Of a stretch of DNA of 61,328 nt, positions 1 to 9,250 are shown piece after piece. Position 1 is the first letter of the stretch. Every line of letters starts with the position of its first letter. Both the position numbers and the translations under genes were made by a program. The stretch is taken from contig PZPC01000027.1 in assembly GCA_003045895.1 (NCBI GenBank), forward strand, positions 1 to 61,328, given 5' to 3'. The notes beneath the pieces were generated by a model that saw only the letters and a list, made by a program, of their open reading frames with translations, did no database searches and was not told the origin of the DNA. This DNA comes from Bacteroidota bacterium (GTDB lineage Bacteria; Bacteroidota; Bacteroidia; Chitinophagales; Saprospiraceae).

Positions 1-51
1 GGAGGTAGGAAGTTGGAGGTAGGAAGTTGGTGGTCGGAAAGAGGAAGTCGG
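1..51. repeat. Short tandem repeat at left edge
   Basis: The unit GGAGGTAGGAAGTT occurs twice head to tail at 1-14 and 15-28, followed by degenerate copies to about 51. It lies just downstream of the stop codon of the serine hydrolase gene on the minus strand. The element is cut by the window edge, so the copy number is unknown. No function can be read from it. Confidence 0.6.
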
Positions 52-57
52 ACTACC

Positions 58-1983
58 TCAGACCTCCTCCTTACTGGTGTTCAGGCTTTGGTAGATGATC
101 TTTTGGATGCGCTCGCGCAGACCGAGTTTCAGCAATTTATCATTGTGCTTATCGGGGTAAATGCGGTTGGAAAGAAAAATAAAGACGAGGTCGTTATCCG
201 GATCGGCCCAGACACAGGTGCCGGTGAAGCCCGTATGACCAAAGGTGTTGGGAGAAGCGCCGTATTTCTGGAGGGATTTGGAGTGTCCGGCCAGTCGGTC
301 GAAGCCGAAGGCGCGGTAATTGTAACCATTGCGGGCAGTGAATTCATCTACGGTAGCGGGAGCAAAAAAGGTATGTCCACCGTAAGTTCCCTTATTGAGT
401 AGCATTTGAAAAACGACCGCCAGGTCGCGAGCGTTGCTGAACAAGCCAGCGTGGCCGGCGACGCCGCCCAGGAGGGTAGCGCTCTCATCGTGGACCTCGC
501 CTTGTACCAGTTGGCGGCGCCATTTGCGATCCATTTCAGTGGGTACAATTTCCTGTTGGGGCAACTGCAGGCCCGGTAGAAATTGCAGGCGGTGCAAACC
601 CAGGGGACGGTATATGGTCTTGTTCACGTAGTGGTCCAATGGCTGGCCGGTCTGGTATTCCAGGAGTTGCTGGAGGAGTATAAAATTGACATCGCTGTAG
701 CGGTAGAAAGACTTCCGCGGTGTTGATACGGTTTTCAATTCAGCGAGTAATTCCTCGCGTACGCCATTTTTCAAGTAGAGACCCTGGCCAATTGGGGTCA
801 GGTGATTTTCGTCTTTTTGGGTTTTAAACAAGTCTTGCTGGCGCAGCCAGTGGGCAATGGGCAAGTTGGCTTGCAGGCCCGTTTGGTGGGCCAGTAAATG
901 CTGGACCCGCAAATACTGCAGGCCAGTCCGGTTGTAGGTGGGGAGGTAATCTCTGAGTCGTTCCTCCAGCTTGAGCTGTCCCTGGTCGTACATTTTCATT
1001 ATCCCCAGGGTCGTGGCTGCTGCTTTGGTCAGGGAGGCCAGGTCATAAACATCCTGGGGTTCTACGGCTCTCACCTTGTCGTAGGTATGGTAGCCAAATG
1101 TTTTATCGTAAACGATCCTGCCTCCTTTGGCCACCAAGACCTGGCAACCAGGGATGGCCTTGCGCCGAATAGCCTGGTCGACATAGCTATCAATACTCGC
1201 CAATTGGGTGCGGTCAATACCCTCAATTTCTGGTGGCGCGTGACCTAAACGGGTAGCAGCCAGTTCACCGCCACTACCCAACGGAACAGCCACGCTACCG
1301 AAGAGGGCCTGAGCAGCCATCGCCTGGGCAATCGGACTGGCATCGGGCAGAAAAATCACGGGTACGGGCAAGATGGACAATTGCCACGGCAACTGCGCAC
1401 CGAAGAACACAATTACGCAAGGCTGCTGACTAGCCAGCGCCAGGATACTGTTGGTAGCATTGGGCAATTCCAGGTAGGCTGCTTCATCCAGCAGCAACAA
1501 GACCGGTTCTTCACGTTGGCAATTTGGCGTGATGACGCTCAACGTCGAATCCCAGGTAATTTCCCGAAAGACGACCTGCTGGGCGAGGCAAGCCGACAAA
1601 ACGCCAAATACCTGGCCTTTGGGGCGCAGGATTTGCAGGTTGTAATCCGGGTCCAGGGGCAACAGGTTGCCGGGATTGGCGGTTAAGCGCAAGGCCTGGG
1701 CATAATGATACCATTCTTCGGCTGAGATGGTGTCCAGGAGTTGGGTGGTCAGCACCTGAACCGCCGTCCCCTCCACCGCTACTTCGGGCAACCAGGTTTC
1801 CCGCAGCATTTCGTCGTCGTCGGAGAGTCGGTCAAAACCGTAATCGTCGAAAGCCTCAAGAGAATCGACGGGCATAGCTGAACCCACTTGGTCAGTCAAG
1901 AATTCGGGAACCTCGAATCCCCAGATGGCGCATAATATAATTCCGGTACTGAGTGCCATAAGCACCCTCGATTTTGTATTCAT
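58..1983 (-). CDS. Serine hydrolase, beta-lactamase fold, with GH3 C-domain-like N-terminal part
   Basis: The protein has about 641 residues when started at the ATG at 1983. That start gives a signal/anchor sequence (MNTKSRVLMALSTGIILCAI); the longer open frame upstream reads into non-conserved sequence. The C-terminal half is a class C beta-lactamase/esterase-type domain: SLTK (S317, K320) is the nucleophile motif, YSD at 429-431 stands in the YxN position, and GHTGFTG stands in the KTG position. Residues about 97-245 resemble a GH3 C-terminal domain: ALRLTANPGNLLPL matches the usual start motif, and AQALFG followed by a Gly-rich end matches its close. Bacteroidota carry GH3-beta-lactamase fusions of about 1000 residues; here the GH3 catalytic barrel is missing. 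It is probably an exported cell-wall or ester hydrolase; the substrate is unknown. The gene follows the large ATPase gene after about 130 bp. Confidence 0.8.
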   Translation of the reverse strand: MNTKSRVLMALSTGIILCAIWGFEVPEFLTDQVGSAMPVDSLEAFDDYGFDRLSDDDEMLRETWLPEVAVEGTAVQVLTTQLLDTISAEEWYHYAQALRLTANPGNLLPLDPDYNLQILRPKGQVFGVLSACLAQQVVFREITWDSTLSVITPNCQREEPVLLLLDEAAYLELPNATNSILALASQQPCVIVFFGAQLPWQLSILPVPVIFLPDASPIAQAMAAQALFGSVAVPLGSGGELAATRLGHAPPEIEGIDRTQLASIDSYVDQAIRRKAIPGCQVLVAKGGRIVYDKTFGYHTYDKVRAVEPQDVYDLASLTKAAATTLGIMKMYDQGQLKLEERLRDYLPTYNRTGLQYLRVQHLLAHQTGLQANLPIAHWLRQQDLFKTQKDENHLTPIGQGLYLKNGVREELLAELKTVSTPRKSFYRYSDVNFILLQQLLEYQTGQPLDHYVNKTIYRPLGLHRLQFLPGLQLPQQEIVPTEMDRKWRRQLVQGEVHDESATLLGGVAGHAGLFSNARDLAVVFQMLLNKGTYGGHTFFAPATVDEFTARNGYNYRAFGFDRLAGHSKSLQKYGASPNTFGHTGFTGTCVWADPDNDLVFIFLSNRIYPDKHNDKLLKLGLRERIQKIIYQSLNTSKEEV

Positions 1984-2114
1984 CTGAAAAACGGGGCTAG
2001 CTATACTTTGAAGTTGAGTGGGATTGGTATTTTGTAATAACGGCAAGCCCGGGAAAATGATAGTTAAAATTTTGTTAAGAAACTTATAATTAACTAAGTG
2101 ACACCTATAGGCCA

Positions 2115-5100
2115 CTAGGCCTCTTTCTGTGGCGTGACCGCCAGTCCGGTCAGTTGGCTGACCAAACGGTGACACGTACGCGTGGGATCTTTCCAAAGTT
2201 GTTCGGTGGAGAAGGGTAAGATGGCGTAACCTGCTGCCAACAATTGATCTTGCTGGCGAACCTCCCAGTCGTGGGTTGTCTGCGGGTATTGGGATACGAA
2301 GCCATCCGTCAGCAGTACCACGGCTTTACCCAGGGGCGGGTGAGCGACAAGCACCTCCTGGGAAATACCGGAAGGCACCTCCAGCGACCACTCCCAATCC
2401 GGCAATTGCTGGCCCAGTCGAACCACCAATTCGTTGGCCAGTGCATGCGGATGTTTATTCTCCAATACCGGGAACCAACCGGCGTTCCAATGTTCCAGTT
2501 CGGCGGCGTTGTTGTTGGCTTTCGCCTGCAGGACGAAGACCAGTTTAGCCAATAATTGTTCGCCCTGGCGGTCGGCCCACGTTGCCCGAACCCGCAATTC
2601 ATCCAGGGGCAAGGAATTGAGCCAGTGGATTTCATGGGTTGCCTGCAGGGCTGCCTCGATAATTTTTAGGGAGGCGTGGTAATACGGTTGGTTGAGCATC
2701 GCCATGAGCGGCGACAGGTGCCCCTGGTAATCGATCGTACCAAAGACGGTGCTGACAAAAAGCACTTCGAAGGACTGCTCCACAGGATCGCTGCCGTGCA
2801 ATACTTCCAGGCCATTGCGTTCCAGTTGCTGAATCAGTTCTGCTCCGGGGCTGCGCTCCCGTTTGATGCGGTAGAGCAGCTGCAGGATGAGGTCCCGCTG
2901 GGCTATATTCAAGGCAATGATACCGACCTTGGGGTAAGTTTGTTGGGGCTTTTTTTCGATGGTATTGAGCAACTTCAACAACTCGAGTGCCTCCACCTCA
3001 TTGGTCAGGGAATTTTCGTCAAAACGTCCATCCAACTGGTGCAGGTTCACCTTAACGGCATGCTGTTGAAAGTAGCTGGGCAAGCGGATTGCTTCTTCGT
3101 CACTGTAGCGTTGGCGAACGATCTGCCCTTTCTCCAGCATGCCAACCACGTCGTCGTCAACGATACCGCGCTGGTCTGGGTCGGCAAAAGCCACCACCTG
3201 ACGCGCCTGTGGCAGCACCGGCACCAGTTCGGAACTGGCCAGCGTCTGCGCGTTTTCGAGAATAAGGAGGTCGTAATGCGCTGCCAGGGCAACAGCTTGC
3301 TCGGGATTGGCCAGGGCGACGGGCTTGAATTGAGCCACGGGGTGCCCGTAGGTCGCCAGCAATTCCGTCGCCTGATTAGGCCACTGGCGCAGAGCGGGTT
3401 TCAATTGACCAAGGGCATTGCTGCGGCGTGCTTCCCAGTCTTTGTTGACGACCTGCGACAGCTGGGCACGTATTTGCTGTACACCCTGGGTGTATTCCCG
3501 TGCCAGGTCCTTGGCCAGGACGGGGAAAGGGCGGTACTTTTTCAGCAACGACTCATTGAAATACCAGCTGGTAAATGCCGCCTGCCAGTCGTCGGGGCGG
3601 GAGCGCAGCAGCGCCTGGATGGTCTTTCGGGCAATTTCTGAAAGCGAGAACCAGTTCCGCTGCCAGTGGTAAAAAGCGACGTACTGGCTAAGCCCGTCCT
3701 GGCTGCGCTCCAACTGGTCAATAATTTCCTCCAAATACTTCTGTTGGCGGGCCAGGGTAAGCGTTTTAGATTGAAACGGCAGTTGGTACAAGCCGCTGGC
3801 ATTGACCTCATCGATAAAAACTTCCAGTTCTTGTTCCAGTGGCTCAATGGTACTGGAAACGGGCAATTCTTCCAGCACTGTTTTGTGATTCAGGCGGATG
3901 AGTTCTTCCTGGATCCGCGTGGAGAGGGTTCCCCGCCATTCTTCCAACTGGATGCGGTAAGTAGCCAGTTGGGTCCCCATGGTTGCCAACAACCTGTTCG
4001 GCTTTACCTGAGGCCAGGCAAAGGCAAATACGGCGCGCTGCTCGTGCAGGTCGCGGAGATCGGCATAACCATTGAGGATGACCGTTTTCTGGGTTAGCGC
4101 CAAGCGGAACTTATCCGAAAATTGACCGTACAGTTTCAGGGTGCGGTCGCCGGAGCGGAGGGTGTCGGCACCAAACGCATTTTCACTGTCCTCGAGTTGT
4201 TCTTCGAGCTGTACCAGGCGGGTTCGCAGCTGCAGGTAATAGGCTTCGTGGTGAGCTGCCAGTTGGTCGGCATAGCGGCTTTGCCGGCGCACAAAACGCT
4301 CGTGCAGGGGTCGGGCAATGCCCATCAGGCGCTCGGTGGTCTGACGGATGAAGACTTCGCTTTCTTCCAGGTCCTGGTGAATAAAAATAGCGGCGCTGAG
4401 GTTGCTTAAAGGATGTTGGACACTGCCCAACTCCTCGTGCAAAGGTTGGGTGAGTTCGATGGCCTGGAGAATATCCTGGTATTCGGCTGGGGTAAACTGG
4501 TAATTGTTGACATTGAGTTGACTGGCCAGCAATTCCTTGCCTTGCCGGCGCGACACACGGAGGTAATCGCCCAGCAGTTCGGTCCAGTTTTTATTACCAA
4601 ATACCTGTTGCCGGGACGCCTGGTACAGCTCGTCGAGTTGCCGCTGGGTGCGGTTCAGGCGGGTCAGGTCGGTACGCCACTGCAGGGCATCATACGCCGG
4701 AAAGTAGGTAGCGCTTTTGTCGAAGGATTTTACCAGCCCCTCCAGAATGGGCAGGTCGGTCAGGCCGTCCTGCCAAAGGAAACTGAGGTCCTCCAGTTGG
4801 TTATTGGCGAGCGCCTGTTGCAAATTAACAAGGCTACTTTTTTCGCGGGCGACCACCAGGCAAGACTTACCCTGCCAAAGGCACAATTTGATGAGTTCGA
4901 GCACGCTTTCGGACTTTCCGGTGCCCAGGCGGCCTTCCACCAACACGTACTTGTTGCCGTAGACCTGCCAGAATGCCTGGTACTGGGTCGGGCTCAGGGC
5001 TGGCAGACTCAGGTCGTCGATGACGGAATCTTCGTAGGCCAGGGTCTCGCGCCAGTAGTTGGGCAGCCCTGCGGGAGAAGACCAGTTATTGGTCAGCAGC

Positions 5101-5693
5101 CCTAAGCGGGCGATCCAGGCCAGGTTGCCAACCCCTGCTGAGGCATCCGCCGTGTAGAACGAAGATGTTGTCGTGAGGGCTGGCTGCACCGTACTCATTT
5201 GCCAGGGAGTATGCTCGGCGAGCGCCAAAGCGAAGGCACCCAGTGTTTCCAAGGCCTGCGGTCCGGGCTGCAAACAGCGCTGCAGCTGCGCCCACCAGTC
5301 GTGGGGATACTGGCTGGCTACCCAGTGGCACCAGGCCGCATTGAGCGTAGGTTGCCGGTCGGAATCGGTGCGCAGCAACCAGTGGCGACGGGTCGTCTCC
5401 GGGGGAGCCAATACGCAAGGCCAACGCAAGAGTGCGACCGGTTCGGCAGCGGGTTCCGGCGGTAGAAAATAAGGATAAGAAAAATACAATACCTGCTGCC
5501 CTCGCGTGCGGCGGGCAGCCCGCTGCTGCCAGAACAAGTGCCAAAGCAGGGTCTCCTGTTCCGTTGAAGGGTCGAGGGCCAGGGTAGCCTGTCCCGTGTC
5601 CAACAAGGATTTCAGCCAGGCGTAGGCGCTTTCCGGGTCACTGGTTAACAACATCCAATCTACATGTGCATTTATTTCTGTTTGCTTATCCAT
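2115..5693 (-). CDS. Large Upf1/Dna2-like ATPase with degenerate helicase motifs
   Basis: The protein has 1192 residues from the ATG at 5693 (MDKQTEINAH); an in-frame ATG 24 codons upstream adds only non-conserved sequence. An intact Walker A, GRLGTGKS, lies at 254-261. A long charged helical/coiled-coil region (about 340-760) separates it from a Walker B-like segment, LLILENAQ, near residue 810, followed by VVAFADPDQ. This is the order of superfamily 1 Upf1/Dna2 helicases, whose motif II is DEAxQ and whose next motif is GDxxQ, so motif II looks degraded. The last 100 residues (DWEWSLEV, then VVLLTDGF, then AAGYAILPFSTEQLW) have the layout of the REase-like C-domains found on such proteins, without clear catalytic residues. 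Cytoplasmic. Nucleic-acid binding or remodelling is inferred; no specific process is evident. Confidence 0.75.
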   Translation of the reverse strand: MDKQTEINAHVDWMLLTSDPESAYAWLKSLLDTGQATLALDPSTEQETLLWHLFWQQRAARRTRGQQVLYFSYPYFLPPEPAAEPVALLRWPCVLAPPETTRRHWLLRTDSDRQPTLNAAWCHWVASQYPHDWWAQLQRCLQPGPQALETLGAFALALAEHTPWQMSTVQPALTTTSSFYTADASAGVGNLAWIARLGLLTNNWSSPAGLPNYWRETLAYEDSVIDDLSLPALSPTQYQAFWQVYGNKYVLVEGRLGTGKSESVLELIKLCLWQGKSCLVVAREKSSLVNLQQALANNQLEDLSFLWQDGLTDLPILEGLVKSFDKSATYFPAYDALQWRTDLTRLNRTQRQLDELYQASRQQVFGNKNWTELLGDYLRVSRRQGKELLASQLNVNNYQFTPAEYQDILQAIELTQPLHEELGSVQHPLSNLSAAIFIHQDLEESEVFIRQTTERLMGIARPLHERFVRRQSRYADQLAAHHEAYYLQLRTRLVQLEEQLEDSENAFGADTLRSGDRTLKLYGQFSDKFRLALTQKTVILNGYADLRDLHEQRAVFAFAWPQVKPNRLLATMGTQLATYRIQLEEWRGTLSTRIQEELIRLNHKTVLEELPVSSTIEPLEQELEVFIDEVNASGLYQLPFQSKTLTLARQQKYLEEIIDQLERSQDGLSQYVAFYHWQRNWFSLSEIARKTIQALLRSRPDDWQAAFTSWYFNESLLKKYRPFPVLAKDLAREYTQGVQQIRAQLSQVVNKDWEARRSNALGQLKPALRQWPNQATELLATYGHPVAQFKPVALANPEQAVALAAHYDLLILENAQTLASSELVPVLPQARQVVAFADPDQRGIVDDDVVGMLEKGQIVRQRYSDEEAIRLPSYFQQHAVKVNLHQLDGRFDENSLTNEVEALELLKLLNTIEKKPQQTYPKVGIIALNIAQRDLILQLLYRIKRERSPGAELIQQLERNGLEVLHGSDPVEQSFEVLFVSTVFGTIDYQGHLSPLMAMLNQPYYHASLKIIEAALQATHEIHWLNSLPLDELRVRATWADRQGEQLLAKLVFVLQAKANNNAAELEHWNAGWFPVLENKHPHALANELVVRLGQQLPDWEWSLEVPSGISQEVLVAHPPLGKAVVLLTDGFVSQYPQTTHDWEVRQQDQLLAAGYAILPFSTEQLWKDPTRTCHRLVSQLTGLAVTPQKEA

Positions 5694-5895
5694 AGGTGCC
5701 CGGGAAACATTTTGAACAGAGGTGAGTGAGTGGCCAAAGTTAACGAGCCAGAATTGAACGAACAACTCTCCCTCCCTAATTTTGTTGGTTGGTGTCCGGT
5801 AGGGTTGTCAAATCATCATCTTCATCCTGGTTTTCAAAAACAACCATTGTATTACCAAAATGAAATGATTCCACTGCAATTCTCCTTAATAAGGC

Positions 5896-5925
5896 TTTCA
5901 CTACAGCAAAAAAAATGTAATTTTG
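5896..5925 (+). promoter_or_regulatory. Probable promoter of the PAS-AraC gene
   Basis: TAATTTTG at 5918-5925 fits the Bacteroidota -7 consensus TAnnTTTG. TTT at 5896-5898, 19 nt upstream, stands where TTG is expected. The predicted transcript would have a leader of about 70 nt before the ATG at 6006. The rest of the 312-bp divergent gap (5694-6005) shows no other recognisable element. Confidence 0.4.
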
Positions 5926-6005
5926 AATGATTTTCGGCGATATATGTCGCTACAACCATTTTCTTAACCTGCCCCTGTGGCAGCAATACACCTACTCCGC
6001 CTGCT

Positions 6006-6764
6006 ATGCAGCCAGTTGTCATCTTATTAACGGATGCCCGGAGAAAAATTCTCTGGGTAAATAAAGATTTCACCAAGATCACAGGTTACACCTACGACGA
6101 GGCCGTGGGCAAAATTCCTGGTGACCTCCTGCAAGGGCCTCTGACGGAACGGGAAGCGATCGAACTGATCCGCAGTGGGCTGAAAGACATGGTTGCCGTA
6201 AAAGCCGACCTGACCAATTACCGCAAAGATGGTATTCCCTACCTTTGTAAGTTGATCATTCATCCTGTTTTCTCTCCCAATAACGAGCTGACCAATTTCA
6301 TCGCTTTTGAAGTTGACGGTACCCACACCTCCCTACCCGAAGCAGAACAGGCACTGGTGCAGTTCAACGATAAATACCGCTCCAGTAGCCTAAAAGGACT
6401 AGCTGAGATTCGGCTGTTCGGGCGAATAAAAACCATTATGGAGGAGGAAAAACTATACCTGAATCCCAATTTGTCCCTCAAGACCCTGGCGCACAAGCTA
6501 GACAGCAACACCAAGTACCTGTCCCAGGTGGTCAACCAGTGTACAAAGCAAAATTTCCAACAGTTTATCAACAGCTACCGGCTGGCCAGCGTAAAAGAAT
6601 GTCTGGCCCAGGGTGAACAAGCTTATCTAACCCTCTTCGGCATCGCCCAACAGTGTGGCTTCAAAAATAAATCGACCTTCTTTAAGGTTTTTAAAGAAAC
6701 CGTCGGTAAGACCCCTAAAGCGTACCTGGAAAAGTACCCCGAGAAAAATCCAGGACCACCTTAA
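6006..6764 (+). CDS. PAS domain-AraC family transcriptional regulator
   Basis: The protein has 252 residues. Residues about 1-110 form a PAS domain: VVILLTDARRKILWVNKDF, then ITGYTYDEAVGK, then the RKDGIPY turn. Residues about 135-247 are an AraC-type double HTH, with LSLKTLAHKLDSNTKYLSQV as the first helix-turn-helix and FGIAQQCGFKNKSTFFKVFK then GKTPKAYL as the second, signature-bearing half. There is no signal peptide or membrane segment, so it is a cytoplasmic one-component regulator that would couple ligand or redox sensing to DNA binding. The frame stays open upstream of the ATG but has no other good start. It stands alone and divergent from the ATPase gene, so its targets cannot be inferred. 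Confidence 0.85.
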   Translation: MQPVVILLTDARRKILWVNKDFTKITGYTYDEAVGKIPGDLLQGPLTEREAIELIRSGLKDMVAVKADLTNYRKDGIPYLCKLIIHPVFSPNNELTNFIAFEVDGTHTSLPEAEQALVQFNDKYRSSSLKGLAEIRLFGRIKTIMEEEKLYLNPNLSLKTLAHKLDSNTKYLSQVVNQCTKQNFQQFINSYRLASVKECLAQGEQAYLTLFGIAQQCGFKNKSTFFKVFKETVGKTPKAYLEKYPEKNPGPP

Positions 6765-7235
6765 CTGGTTTGGGCACAAAATCATACCCATTTCAGGGCT
6801 GGAATTTACGAATCCACACCCTTTTCTCCTTTCCGCTGTTGTTTGTTGTCACAATTAGGCACAACTTTGACTGACAAAAATATTTCCTGTCTGACACCGG
6901 CAGTAGACCACTACATCTGAACTGGCAAAATGGCGGTTCCGTTTGTTCACCCGGTGCCGCAGCCAAAAAGCTTCCAGCATCAACAAATCCATAAATAATG
7001 GCTGGAATAAAAGACCTGTTCTCCCTCTGTTACTTATTCAACAACAAGAAAGGTTATCTACTGGATGCCGTCAATGGAAGCGACGCTGAAAAAACAGTAA
7101 GCTACGTTTCACCAGCAATTGTTCTCGGCAAACAGCAGGTCAGCAGCAAATTAAGGCGTGCGAATAAGTAAGGAAAAGCAATGGGTCGGAAATAAATTCA
7201 CCTTTCCGACTCCAATCGTTTGCCCACCATCTTAG
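6765..7235. other. Intergenic stretch with one small candidate gene and a hairpin
   Basis: This 471-bp gap follows the regulator gene. It holds the 57-codon frame at 6998-7171 listed separately, and a perfect 8-bp inverted repeat GTCGGAAA (7185-7192) / TTTCCGAC (7203-7210) that could end transcription from either side although it lacks a long T tract. Nothing else is recognisable. Confidence 0.4.
6998..7171 (+). CDS. Small hypothetical protein (57 aa), uncertain
   Basis: An ATG-started frame of 57 codons begins MAGIKDLFSLCYLFNNKKGY and ends with KLRRANK before TAA. Codon choice looks ordinary for the window, and the frame ends just before a hairpin at 7185-7210. No family is recognised and there is no signal peptide. 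It may be a real small cytoplasmic protein or a chance frame in a 470-bp gap; the sequence alone does not decide. Confidence 0.3.
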   Translation: MAGIKDLFSLCYLFNNKKGYLLDAVNGSDAEKTVSYVSPAIVLGKQQVSSKLRRANK

Positions 7236-7838
7236 TTATTCTTTCCGTTCGACAATGCCACCGCTGATTTTTTCCCCATCGCGGTACATGTACTCCACCA
7301 TCACCTGACCCTCATCGTCAAAATCCCGCACCAGGCCGTCCAGCTTACCCGCTTTGTAGGAAGCTTCTTTTTTGAGCTTTCCGTTGCGGAAGTCGTATTC
7401 CCGCATGATTCCGTCCAATTCACCATCGATGTAATTGACGGTTAACTCGGGGCGGCCAAAACGGTACTTACCGTAAGGTCCATCGAGCTTGTTGTTTTTG
7501 TAGTTTGCCATCAACTCCACCTGCTGGCGTTCGTTGAATTCGAGGTAGATCCCATTGTACTGGTCATCGACGAAGGAGATGAGTTGGAGTGGGAATTCGC
7601 CCGCCGGACCGAAAAAAGTCCAGGTGCCATTCTTCTTACCATTGCGCATGGCCCCCGTTTCCATGACGTTGCCCGCAGGATCCCGAAGGGTCGCCATTTG
7701 CGCTTCCGACCCGGGGATGGTCGCGAATTCGTAATTTCCTACCTTAACGGTATCACTACTGGCAGCTCCGTCTGAAGAGCCATTCTGACAACTTGCTATG
7801 GTAAATCCCAATAAGAGCAGGAAAATAAATGGTTTCAT
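7236..7838 (-). CDS. Lipoprotein with MORN-type repeats (YwqK-like)
   Basis: The protein has 200 residues and starts MKPFIFLLLLGFTIASC; the IASC lipobox gives a lipid-anchored Cys at 17. From about residue 45 it carries repeated MORN-like units, seen as GKKNGTWTFFGPAGEFP, YNGIYLEF, KLDGPYGKYRFG, ELDGIMREYDFRNGK and KLDGLVRDFDDEG. This is the layout of proteins annotated as YwqK family antitoxins in Bacteroidota, where the toxin role is rarely supported. It is likely a cell-envelope protein of unknown role. It diverges from the TPR gene across a 135-bp gap and converges on the small frame at 6998. No toxin-like gene adjoins it. Confidence 0.8.
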   Translation of the reverse strand: MKPFIFLLLLGFTIASCQNGSSDGAASSDTVKVGNYEFATIPGSEAQMATLRDPAGNVMETGAMRNGKKNGTWTFFGPAGEFPLQLISFVDDQYNGIYLEFNERQQVELMANYKNNKLDGPYGKYRFGRPELTVNYIDGELDGIMREYDFRNGKLKKEASYKAGKLDGLVRDFDDEGQVMVEYMYRDGEKISGGIVERKE

Positions 7839-7973
7839 TTTACTTCATCATTTTGGTTAAGAAATAATAAAAGCGATAAGCGCTAACCTACCCAGGCGGC
7901 AAAAATAGTTGACTTACCACAATAATTTAGGATTTTTGTACCTTGTAATTTATTTGAGTACCAAACAGCAGGA

Positions 7974-8963
7974 ATGAACGCCGAAAATTACGCGGAGTAC
8001 CTGGCGCAACCCGCCAAGTTGTACCAGTTGCCCTACCAGGAAATTAAAAACCTGGTGGAGGAATACCCGTTTTCGGCCAACCTGCGTTGGTTACTGACCG
8101 TCAAGAGCAAGATTGAGCACGATCCCAAATTCGAGCAACACCTGCACCAGCTGGCCGCCCACACCTTTGACCGTAAAAAACTCTACCAACTCGTCAACGA
8201 GGACCTGCAAAAACTCCTCGACCTCGACGTTGTCGAGCGGTTGGAGTTGAAAGACCTGGCCCAATTGGCTGAGGCGGAAAAGATTCCGGTCGTACGACCC
8301 CCCGAACAGCCAGCAGCCCCCGCAGCGCAAATGACCATGTCCCCTCCCCCTCCTCCAGCCCCCGGCACTTTGGAGTACCTGGACGAGGATGATTTTTTTC
8401 TACCGGCAGCTCCCCCTCCGCTTCCCGGGCCTCCGCCAGCCAGCAGCGCACCGCCACCAGCCGAGCTACCCGCAGTAGCCCCCCCGCCAGAGGAAAACGA
8501 GCAGGTACAACCGGAGCAGGTACCCGCGCTAACTCCTGCCACCGAACCACTCCGGGAGATAGAATGGGAAATTGCTCCGCCAACTTACCTCATTCCAGCT
8601 GAAATGGTGACGGCCCTTATTGGCTTTTCCATTCTTCCCCAGGAGAAGTTGGCACCGCTACCCACCACCGTTTTCGACAGCTGGAACAGCCTGCGCGAGC
8701 AGGATCAACGCCGCCAACTGGTGCGCCTGCGGCAGCGGGCAGTACGGGGTTCTTCGACACCCACCCCCCAAAAAGCCAGGCAGGTAGCTAAGAAGAGCCT
8801 GCAGGAACAACCCGATCTGGCCTCCGAAACCCTGGCTGATTTGCTGGCCCGGCAGGGACAATACGCCAAAGCTATAAAAATCTATCAACGCTTAAGCTTG
8901 TTAAATCCAGAAAAAAGCGTTTACTTTGCGGCCACTATTGAAAATCTGAAACAAAAATTATAA
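7974..8963 (+). CDS. Hypothetical protein with Pro-rich linker and C-terminal TPR-like repeat
   Basis: The protein has 329 residues. The N-terminal part (about 1-105) is helical and has no known name. Residues about 105-190 are a low-complexity Pro/Ala/Glu linker. The C-terminal segment, ETLADLLARQGQYAKAIKIY then QRLSLLNPEKSVYF, is a tetratricopeptide-like pair. There is no signal peptide. It sits four bases upstream of secG, so the two are probably co-transcribed. Proteins of this shape are common beside secG in this phylum, but no function is established here. Confidence 0.75.
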   Translation: MNAENYAEYLAQPAKLYQLPYQEIKNLVEEYPFSANLRWLLTVKSKIEHDPKFEQHLHQLAAHTFDRKKLYQLVNEDLQKLLDLDVVERLELKDLAQLAEAEKIPVVRPPEQPAAPAAQMTMSPPPPPAPGTLEYLDEDDFFLPAAPPPLPGPPPASSAPPPAELPAVAPPPEENEQVQPEQVPALTPATEPLREIEWEIAPPTYLIPAEMVTALIGFSILPQEKLAPLPTTVFDSWNSLREQDQRRQLVRLRQRAVRGSSTPTPQKARQVAKKSLQEQPDLASETLADLLARQGQYAKAIKIYQRLSLLNPEKSVYFAATIENLKQKL

Positions 8964-8967
8964 CAAT

Positions 8968-9228
8968 ATGATCACCGGCTTGACTATTTTGACCGCGCTG
9001 GTTTGTTTGTTGCTCATGGGAGCAGTGCTCATCCAGAACCCCAAAGGTGGTGGCATCGATTCTACCTTCGGAGGTAGCCAGGCCAACCAAATGTTTGGCG
9101 CATCCAAGCAAACTGACTTCATCGAAAAGATAACGTGGTACCTGGCCATTGCCTTGTTCGTACTGTGTATTATCACTTCCATGGTTGTAGACAGCGCAGC
9201 GGATGCAGGTTCATTGATTCCCCAGTAG
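8968..9228 (+). CDS. secG: Preprotein translocase subunit SecG
   Basis: The protein has 86 residues and two membrane segments (about 2-22 and 54-76). Between them is the conserved cytoplasmic loop LLMGAVLIQNPKGGGIDSTF with GGSQANQMFGA, which is diagnostic of SecG. SecG is the small partner of SecY and SecE in the inner-membrane translocon and assists SecA-driven export. It follows the TPR gene by four bases and is closed by the strong hairpin at 9251-9282. Confidence 0.93.
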   Translation: MITGLTILTALVCLLLMGAVLIQNPKGGGIDSTFGGSQANQMFGASKQTDFIEKITWYLAIALFVLCIITSMVVDSAADAGSLIPQ

Positions 9229-9250
9229 GTATTCTTTGTACACGCGAAAA

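Noticed and set aside
2676-3641. Plus-strand frame of 321 codons inside the ATPase gene
   Set aside because: Antisense shadow of the large ATPase gene; no recognisable protein.
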